Below, one piece after another: positions 56,407 through 64,000 of a stretch of 64,000 nucleotides of DNA. The notes under the pieces were generated by a model. The model saw nothing but the letters and a program-made list of their open reading frames with translations. It did no database searches and had not been told where the DNA came from. This DNA comes from Chamaecyparis obtusa (lineage: Eukaryota; Streptophyta; Pinopsida; Cupressales; Cupressaceae): positions 27,501 through 91,500 of the forward strand of contig BSBK01002089.1 in assembly GCA_027943335.1 (NCBI GenBank), written 5' to 3'. Each line of letters opens with the position of its first letter. The first letter of the stretch is position 1. The translations under genes were made by a program, and so were the position numbers.

Positions 56407-57662
56407 TGTTAGGAATAAAAGTCCACCAATACAACTAAGAGGGGGGGTGGGGGGGTGAATCAGTTGTATGACAGATTATTAAACTTTAAAATTTGAATAG
56501 CAGTAATACCAAATCAAATCAACACAATGAATGCCAACACAATAATACAATATTTTGTTGTCGAGGAAACCCTGTTAAAGGTAAAACCCTAGTGGGAATT
56601 AACACCCACTAATGATGTACTAAGAGTATAGTATCCTTGTTAGAAGATCTAGCCCTGTTAGGAGCTGATTAAAACATTACAGTACACAGTCCTTGTTAGA
56701 GGACATACTCTGTTAGGAGTCAAGAAAAAGGGTAGGCTCACTGCCCAAAGAAGGTTATGTCCACCTTCAGAACTCATTGTTCGCAACACAAGTGTATGTA
56801 AGAAATACACAATCTTTGAACTGTCTAATAGCAATTGTCTTTTCTTGATCAGTTCCAATAAATTACAAAAAATATCCTTTGATCTACATCTAGTATACAC
56901 GAGCTCGCAGCTTCCACAATCCTCTTTTACATCACATACATTCTATCATATCTTTTCAAAAGAAAATATTTTGCATATATACCCTATTACAAAACAAATG
57001 ATCAGGTCGGTCAATTAGGCTTTCCTAATATACAAATAATTACATAACTCCTTGCTAAGATACACATGGTATCTAAAACAAATATACAACAATTACACTT
57101 CAATAAATAAGGACCGACATCCATAATTCATGCTCGCCATCCATGATACATGCTACAACTCTAAAATCAGCTTCCAAATAGTTCTTCTCTAGAACACATG
57201 CCATAGCTGATGTCATCCTTCTTTATGTAACTTTCTAAGACCAGAAAACATTATTCAATACACTATCTGTCATCTCTTGAGCTCGCATACATTGAATCTT
57301 CATCGCCTGCAAGATATACTAAAAACTCAGAGACTAACCCTGTCAACTTCCTCTATCACTGTCCAGTAACCAGTCTTCACCAAATCTTCTATAACTCAGC
57401 CTATATACAATAATACATCATGCAATCTTACATATAAGATCAAAACACCTTCCTGTACACACAATTGACTTCACACATTCTGAAACATTTGTACAGTATT
57501 CGTACACTGTAATAACCAACCTATTATTCTCATAGAAACATATGTTGACATCAGTGAAAAAACACGAATGACAACATCAATAAATCCAACATCACTCAAT
57601 GTTGTGATTAAACATATTAAATGTATTAAAAAATATCTCCAATGCATTAGCAATATCCAACA
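56407..57662 (-). repeat. Element E 3' LTR
   Basis: 1256 bp. On the plus strand it begins TGTTAGGAATAAAAG and ends ATATCCAACA, so TG...CA on both strands. The first 140 bp match 62103-62244. A G-rich run near 56442-56454 is expanded here compared with the other copy. Repeated CCCTGTTAGGAG-like text occurs at 56650-56720. Confidence 0.88.
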
Positions 57663-57677
57663 ATCTCCCCCTTTGGC
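57663..57677 (-). other. Polypurine tract of element E
   Basis: AAAGGGGGAGAT on the minus strand directly before the 3' LTR. Confidence 0.85.
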
Positions 57678-57933
57678 ATTGATGGTAACATAGGAGAAAA
57701 TCCATCAACCCAAACAACCAAAAAGTATTCTCTCAGTATCTTTATTACATAGTCTCTTTCTTGTATGATTTTCACATAGTTTCTTTCCCCCTTTGACAAC
57801 AATGAAAAGGGTGCCATAATTCATCAACTATCTTCAATCAATCACTCCCCCTGAGGAGTAGATCCATACATCAAGTCCAGAATATGATAAGGCTCTATAA
57901 GAAAACCTCTAGAATGATGCATTCCTGCATCAT

Positions 57934-58990
57934 TTAATTCTCACTAGGAGGGGCCCGCACCCCAAGCATACCTCTGAGATACTTAAAGGCATCATTTGGA
58001 AATGACTTTGTAAAGATGTCTGCTATCTGTTCCTTTGTGATAATGTATTCCAACCTTATTTCCTTCTCTACTACCTTGTCTCTCAAGAAGTGATACTTAA
58101 TAGAAATATGATTATTTTTAGAGTGCATCACAAGATTCTTTGACATGTTTACTATATTGGTGTTATCACAATGGATAACCACTGGTTCAACAAAAGTTAT
58201 TCCAATATCTTTTAGCATTTGTTTCATCCAAACAATTTGAGTGCACAGTTAATAGCAATAGAAACATACACAGATTTGGTAGTAGATTGAGATATACAAT
58301 CTTTCTTTTTACTTAGCCATCAAACCAGCTTTTTCCTAATGAAAAATGCACCTCCACTAGTACTTTTCCTATCATCAACATTCCCTTCCCAATTAGCATC
58401 AGTTATGCATGAAGTTCAAAGTCATAATTTCTATCATATCATAAGCCATATTCCATTGTTCCTTTCAGATATGTAAATATCCTCTTCACAACAGCCAGGT
58501 GTGTCTCTTTAGGTTCTGCCTAATATTTAGCCACAATTCCAACAACATTAGCGATATCTGGTCTGGTGTGAGTCAGATATTGTAATCCACCAACCATTGA
58601 TCTATACTTGGTCTAAAAAATACACTTTGAATCATCATTGTTTGTCAGTTTATGACTAGTCACCATGGGTGTACCAAATGGTTTATAGTTTTCCATTCCA
58701 AACTTTTTCAACATCTCTTTAACATACTTAGTCTGAGCAATAAAAATCCCATTCTTGCTCTAATTTATTTGCATTCCAAGAAAGAATTTCATTTCACCTA
58801 TCATGGACATATCAAATTCATTTTCCATCTCTTTAGAAAATTTCTTACACATTTCATCATTGCCTCCAAAGATAATATCATCAACAAAAACTTCTACTAT
58901 TAGAATTCCATCTTCACTAGTTCTTAAATACAAGTTACTGTTAGCATTACCTTTTCTGAATCTAAGGTGAGGTAAATATTTGTCTAACCT
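57934..58990 (-). pseudogene. Element E RNase H and RT C-terminal part
   Basis: Reading downward: the RT active site VDDIIFGG (about 58865-58885), ILVAQTKYVKEMLKKFGM-like text (about 58700), KSTSGGAFFI-like RNase H text (about 58350), and the open piece 58227-57934 with HCDNTNIVNMSKN, HISIKYHFLRD and EQIADIFTKSFP, the standard end of Copia pol. It differs in phase from the RT piece above, and stops occur around 58250 and 58610. Confidence 0.85.
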
Positions 58991-59725
58991 TGCATACTAG
59001 GCCCTTGGTGCTTTCTTTAGTCCATATAGTGCCTTTTTCAACTTGCATACCATGTCTTCATCTTCGGATAGAGGAAATCCATTAGGTTGTTCTATATAAA
59101 CTTCTTCTTCAAGATCCCCATTTAGAAATGCAGATTTTACATCCATCAGATATACCTTGAAGTTCTTATGTGCAACATAAGAAAAGAATAATCTCACAAC
59201 TTCTTTCCTAGCAATAGGAGAAAATGTCTCTTCAAAATCTATGCCTTCTTGTTGTGAATAACCTTTACATATGAATCTTGCTTTGTTTCTTACAACAATT
59301 CCTTCTTCATTCATTTTGTTTCTGAAAACCCACTTAGTTCCTATCACATTTTTGTCTTTAGGTCTAGGAACCAATTCCCATGTATTATTTTTCTTTATTT
59401 GATCTAACTCTTCCTTCATAGCTTTGATGCAAGATTCATCTCTAAAAGCTTCATCAGTAGTCTTTGGTTCAACTTGAGAAATCAAACAAATTTCTTCCCT
59501 TGTCTTTGATCTAGTCATTACTCCTTGAATTGTACTACCAATAATTTATTTTTTAGGATGATTTTTCTTGACATACCTCAGAATCTTAGGAATCTCAGTA
59601 GCCTCATTTGTATCATCATCACAAGTCTCTTTTTCACATTTAGTCTCAACAATTTCTTCTTCTTCTATAGTAGTAGCCTCCTTGATCTCTGTATTCTAAT
59701 TACAATCATACATTCTTTCTTGTTT
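58991..59725 (-). pseudogene. Element E reverse transcriptase N-terminal part
   Basis: The open piece 59518-58997 contains [79 protein letters not shown] with the first catalytic aspartate, and [11 protein letters not shown], all standard Copia RT motifs. A TAG follows at 58996-58994, where tryptophan is expected (RAWY). Confidence 0.92.
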
Positions 59726-60626
59726 CTAAAAATTTTCATCTATCATCACATGGTTAATTTCAATCATCTTCCTTAACCTCAGGTTAAAGCATTTGTAAGC
59801 CTTTCTCTTAGTAGAATAACCAAGGAAAATTCCTTCATCACTTCTAGCATCAAATTTCCCTATTTCATCATCTCTTTTGATATAGCATTTACTACCAAAT
59901 ATTTTGAAATATTTTATAGTAGGAGAATGATTAAACCATTGTTCATAAGGAGTCTTACTTGTACCTTCTTTGATTTGAATTCTATTTAATGTGTACAATA
60001 TTGTCCCAATAGCTTCTCTCCAATGCTCATGAGATATATTTCCTTCAAGCAATATTGTCCTAGCAGAATCTAGTATTGTTCTATTCCTTCGCTTTGCTAT
60101 CCCATTCTGCTATGGATTTCTAGTAGTAGATGTTTTCCTTTGTATTCCATGCTTTTTGCAATATGTATTGACTACATCTGAAGTAAATTCTCCACCCCTA
60201 TCTGATCTCAAACATTTTATCTTTAAGCCTGATTCATTCTCTACTTTTGCTTTGAATATCTTGAATTTGTTAAATGCTTATGATTTTTACTTTAAGTAAG
60301 TGACCCACATCATTCTAGAAAAGTCATCAATAAAGAGAATAAAATACCTTTCACCATAGTATGATCTTTTCCTTATAGGTCCACATAGGTCTATATGTAC
60401 CAGATCCAACTTTCCTTTTGCTGTATATGATTTACTTTTATAGCTGCTTCTAGTCTATTTCCCATAACACATTCAAGCTACACATGGCATTAGATGGTTT
60501 TAAAATCTTTGGTAGGTCTCTCACTGCATTGGTCATGCTTTCCTTCACAATATTATCAAAATTAACATGACAAAATCTTTTGTGCCATAACCAACTATCA
60601 TCTATCTTCACAATAAAACAAGAAGC
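59726..60626 (-). pseudogene. Element E integrase
   Basis: WHKRFCHVNFDNI (about 60580) begins the zinc region; the second half of the HHCC site and the first aspartate region are scrambled by frameshifts (60200-60500). The open piece 60052-59726 holds the C-terminal part: HWREAIGTILYTLNR, KTPYEQWFNHSPTIKYF, FGSKCYIKRDDEIGKF and SDEGIFLGYSTKRKAYKC, typical of Copia integrases. Confidence 0.85.
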
Positions 60627-60992
60627 TTAAGATGTATTTAAATCAAATACATTACTTCTAGATTTAGTACCAGTTGCAATCAAGTTTCTTGTCTTACCTC
60701 TAATATAACATTTCCCATCAATGAACTTTAAATGATATCCTTTATCCATCAGATGCCCAACACTCAACAAGTTATGCTTAAGTCCATCAAAAAGTAGTAC
60801 ATTGTTAGTATTAGTCTTTCCATCGAAAGAGATAGATCCTACTCCTATGATAGGTTTAGGAAGATTGTCTCTAAATCTTACAATACCACTATCATACTTC
60901 ATTAATTTAACAAACTTGTTTTTGTCTCCAGTCATATGATGTGAGCAACCACTTTCTATAACCCATTCATATTTCTTATCAACATGAGATAA
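60627..60992 (-). pseudogene. Element E protease
   Basis: WVIESGCSHHMTGDKNKF (60968-60915) is the Copia protease start with E-S-G where D-S-G is expected, so the catalytic aspartate is lost. GLKHNLLSVGHLMDKGY (about 60780) is the conserved LLSVGQL region. The frame is shared with the gag end. Confidence 0.85.
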
Positions 60993-62041
60993 TCAAGCTT
61001 TTTCTTCATGTACTGGTTTTTCATTTGTAATAGCAATAAATCCAAACTCCTCATAATCACAATCATCATCATCAGAAATACCTTGACTAGCATAATAACA
61101 TTCCTTATCCTTTGAATACTTAGACTTGAAAAACTTAGGTTTGTGCTTAGGAACTCTTGTAGGACATCTAGATGCAAAGTGACCTATCTTATTACATGAA
61201 AAACATTTCAAAGATAAATTTTCTTCAAATTCACCCTTACCTCTCTTTTCTCTTCTAGTGATAAGTGAAACAAGTTCATCTAGCTTTTCTTCTTCTTCTT
61301 CTTGTATCTGTTCCCATTCATCAACATATTCACCAAGATCTTCTTTTATGTTCTCACTGCTGGTGCTCGGAAGTGAAGACATTTTCTTCCTATGTGTAGA
61401 TGCTTTAAATGATGTTCAACTTTAGGTACAGAATCTCCAAATTCTGTAGCTTCAAAGGTAGTTAGTTTTGCAATCAACATTTCTCTTCTAAAGTTTGGAG
61501 TCAAAGGTATGATTTCTTCTAAAGCCTGAATTTTGGTCTTATAAACAGGTGTCAATGATCTAAGAATCTTTGAAATGACTTCTTTCTCTTCATAAGTGCC
61601 TCCATAATTTCTGATTCCAATCACAACCTTTGTAACTCTTTGTACATAAGCCCTAACATTTTCATTATCCTTGATTTGTAGCTTCTCCATCCTTGTTTCC
61701 CAGTTCTGTAACTTTGCTTACTTGGTAAACTTGTCTCCTTCATATAATGCTTCTAATCTTGTCCAAATCTTGTGTGCTAAATCCACATCTTTTACCTCAG
61801 TAAATTCTCCTTCAGAGAGTGCGTTGATCAATGCTTCCCTTGTGACCATGTTATATGAAAATATATTATTTTCATCATTAGTAGCTTTTTCCAATTCATC
61901 CTCAGCCTTCACAACCACTTGATTCTTTGTAATCATCTAGTAGTCGATGCCCAAACATAGAAAATGAGTTCACATCTTGTTCTTCCAACTGTCAAATTTC
62001 TCAGGATCAAATTTTGGACTATCCTTCCTATAGAGCGCCAT
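60993..62041 (-). pseudogene. Element E gag
   Basis: Starts at ATG 62041 (MALYRKDSPKFDPEKFDSW), with a TGA and a TAG before the 61936 piece. Then EGEFTEVKDVDLAHKIW, RMEKLQIKDNENVRAYV and EEKEVISKILRSLTPVY form the UBN2-like core. A shift near 61380 leads to the acidic linker EEEEEKLDELVSLITRREK and zinc knuckle CFSCNKIGHFASRC (about 61200), all four ligands present. Closely similar in layout to gag of element D. Confidence 0.88.
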
Positions 62042-62088
62042 CTCCAAGATCACCTCAAGTTGTTAAGATTTCTCTCTAAGGACCCTTA

Positions 62089-62100
62089 GCTCTGGTACCA
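62089..62100 (-). other. Primer binding site of element E
   Basis: TGGTACCAGAGC on the minus strand, one base from the tRNA-Met primer site, two bases from the 5' LTR. Confidence 0.85.
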
Positions 62101-62102
62101 AT

Positions 62103-62244
62103 TTTTAGGAATAACAGTCCATCAATACAACTGAGAGGGGGGGTGAATCAGTTGTATGACAAACTATTAAACTTTAAACTTTGAATAGTAGCAATACCAA
62201 ATTAAATCAACACAATGAATGCCAACACAATAATCCAATATTTT
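62103..62244 (-). repeat. Element E 5' LTR, U5 end
   Basis: Matches the start of 56407-57662 on the plus strand up to CAATATTTT, then stops at the LTR of element F. The terminal TG reads TT here. Confidence 0.85.
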
Positions 62245-62802
62245 TGTTAGAAATTAATCTTTCCTTGCTGATAATATGTAACTAAAGGATAAACCAAGGT
62301 ATCCTATTTTGCATTTGTCCTCTAGTCCAAGTAGGAGGACATGTCATTTTTGTAATTTCTTTTATAAGGAAATCAGATATTCCTCCTTAAGAGGAATCTC
62401 ACATTTGTCTCATACACAATATGAATGTGACATTCATTTGAGATGGGAGTTACATGCAAAATCCTCCACTCATCTCTACTTAAGAGATGCCTCTCACACA
62501 CTTGCTCAATAATCTTCTCTATTCTCTCATTCTTTCTTTCCATATTGTAATGAGCTTTGTGCTCCATTTCTTTCTTCTTCCTTAGGCTTTGAGCCTCATT
62601 CATAATTCACAAAGGGTTTTCTTTACTTTCCCCTTTCAAAATCTTTGAGTTCTTGTTGTTCTTGGAGCACTTTGGTGATCTTTTGGCTTGGATCTTTGAA
62701 GCATTTCCCCTCTCTTTCTCTTGGTGATCTTGGTAATTTTTTTTCATGCACTCACACTTGGGTTCTTTCCTTTGCTCTACTTCTTTTTTATAATTTCTAA
62801 CA
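62245..62802 (+). repeat. Element F 5' LTR
   Basis: 558 bp with a perfect 12-bp terminal inverted repeat, TGTTAGAAATTA at the start and TAATTTCTAACA at the end. It sits inside the LTR of element E, directly after ATTTT (likely target site). Followed at once by a tRNA-Met primer site, so it is a 5' LTR. The perfect ends suggest a younger insertion than A, B, D or E. Confidence 0.88.
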
Positions 62803-62814
62803 TGGTATCAGAGC
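62803..62814 (+). other. Primer binding site of element F
   Basis: TGGTATCAGAGC, zero bases after the LTR end, the exact tRNA-Met complement. Confidence 0.92.
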
Positions 62815-64000
62815 TACTTTAAACCTTGTTTGTTGAGTGTTGCATGTAGGGAAAATTTGGAGGATATTTTGGTTGTGAAGGAGATAGCTTTTTTGGTTAT
62901 CTAACCTTTTTTTTGCAGGTTTTTCTTCTTTGTTTACTTGCAATCTATCATATTAATTTTTTTTAGATCTTAGATTTGGATAGCATGCCGCCAGATCTAA
63001 GTCCATTTATTCTTCTTTCCAAATTTTCTTTAAATTTGTTTCTAACATTTTTTGTAGGTTTTTTATTCATTTTTTTTTCTCTAATCATTTTATGTAGGAT
63101 ATGAAATTATTTCTCATACCTAACATTTTTTTTGTTTATATACTACAGTTTAACATTTTTTTGGTTTATATCATTTTTTGTAGGCTAACATTTTTTTTGC
63201 AGGCTATTGTTTTTTTGTAGGTATACTGCAGGCTAACATTTTTTTTTTGTTTATATTGTTGTTTACTTTTTACTTGGCCCAAAAATTGGTATAATCAAAT
63301 ATCGTGCATTTCCAAAGCACGGTATAGATATAAACGATATAAACAAAAATCTTGTGAATCAAGTCTCAAACTCTTAACCCTACAAACTGATATCTATACG
63401 TTTTGTTATTTTTCTCCACCGGTTACAAAGTAATAACAAATTGTTACAAATTATAATCCAGGGCAATCTCCTTTACTCCACATTCCCAATCTCCAATACT
63501 TTCCAATATCAACATTCCCTGCATTAAATACGATTTCTTTATAATTTGATAAATAGTAATCTTTATTTGTTAAAGTAGCTTAATTTAATCTCTTTTCAAC
63601 TGAAGTTACCTGCTGCACCTTAAGGAATATCTTTATTCAAACTTGTGTCTGATCTTTCTTTATTTATGTTCTCTACTTCTTTAATCTTACCTCACTTAAT
63701 ATCGAGCTCAGCCTGGTTTCGACTCTTCCACACCAAACCTGTTGTTTCCTATAGCCTGTGAATATCTTTAAATTTTTTTTTGCAATAACAACATATATTT
63801 ATGTTTTAACTAACGCTCATATTAATATCTATAGATACTGTAGTCCATAATTACCATAAATAATATGTTTTTAGTAATACAACAAACCGATAACTTTACA
63901 TATTTTTGTTCTACTCTAATCATTTTTTTTGGTTTCTCTTACTCCAATCATTTTTTGTAATACCTTTCTAAAGGTATTTCTTTTCATTTATTCTGTATTC
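62815..64000 (+). mobile_element. Element F internal region, start only, no gag seen
   Basis: About 1.2 kb after the primer site carry no gag-like frame; longest open pieces are short. The first 450 bp are T-rich with repeated CTAACATTTTTTTTG text, the rest ordinary AT-rich DNA. Either F has a long leader or it is a non-autonomous element. The window ends before a second LTR. Confidence 0.55.
63042..63255 (+). repeat. Repeated TAACATTTTTTTTG(CAGG) units
   Basis: Copies start near 63042, 63121, 63151, 63185 and 63233; most run into GTAGG, GCAGG or GTTTATAT. Related TAATCATTTT units occur at 63081, 63917 and 63944. The T-run plus CAG resembles a string of 3' splice sites. Confidence 0.65.

Larger units (their letters stand above)
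56407..62244 (-). mobile_element. Ty1/Copia element E, minus strand
   Basis: From high to low coordinates: 5' LTR fragment (62244-62103), primer site, gag, protease, integrase, RT, RNase H, polypurine tract and 3' LTR (57662-56407). It is inserted in element G (flank CAATA at 56402-56406). Its own 5' LTR is interrupted by element F at 62245, so the rest and the second target copy lie beyond the window. At least three frameshifts and several stops break the polyprotein. Confidence 0.9.

Overview
The window is a stretch of repeat-packed plant nuclear DNA. Evidence for a plant: chromovirus-type, Tat-type and Copia-type LTR retrotransposons, an RNase H-bearing plant LINE, a photosystem II PsbO exon and a plant GH17 beta-1,3-glucanase with an X8 domain. 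The AT-rich intergenic DNA and nested, slowly decaying elements would fit a large genome such as a gymnosperm, but nothing here proves the taxon. I see no intact host gene; all coding sequence found is transposon-derived or pseudogenic.

Layout. 1-25260 is a nest. A LINE (1-1749 and 23284-25260, plus strand) was split by a minus-strand Ty3/Gypsy element of Tat type (element A, up to 23283). A chromovirus-type Ty3/Gypsy element (element B, 14775-22111, plus strand) then landed in the upstream LTR of A, and a 976-bp solo LTR (20042-21017) landed in the integrase gene of B. Both B and the solo LTR keep recognisable 5-bp target duplications. 25494-27018 is an unrecognised degenerate coding region. 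27270-28480 holds short repeats and five imperfect palindromes whose stems vary in a compensated way. A tRNA-Arg-like relic lies at 29603.

30071-37772 is a complete but dead Ty1/Copia element (D) with 1.4-kb LTRs and ACCCC target duplications, followed by a second copy of its LTR end (37553-38254). 38255-49600 is mostly AT-rich DNA without genes, with a 170-bp tandem duplication, an LTR scrap with palindromic TTGAC repeats and a gag scrap. At 49607-50782 a GH17/X8 pseudogene (minus) and a PsbO exon (plus) lie head to head about 25 bp apart. 51100-53457 is an unrecognised degenerate minus-strand reading region.

53640-64000 is another Copia cluster: a D-related LTR with an unusual extra reading frame next to it (G), a minus-strand Copia element (E, 56407 to about 62244), and the 5' LTR, primer site and non-coding start of a third element (F) inserted into the LTR of E.

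Most internal stops in these elements fall where CAG, CGA or TGG would be expected, as in decay by deamination of methylated cytosine. All identifications were made by eye from translated motifs and repeat comparison; no database was searched.
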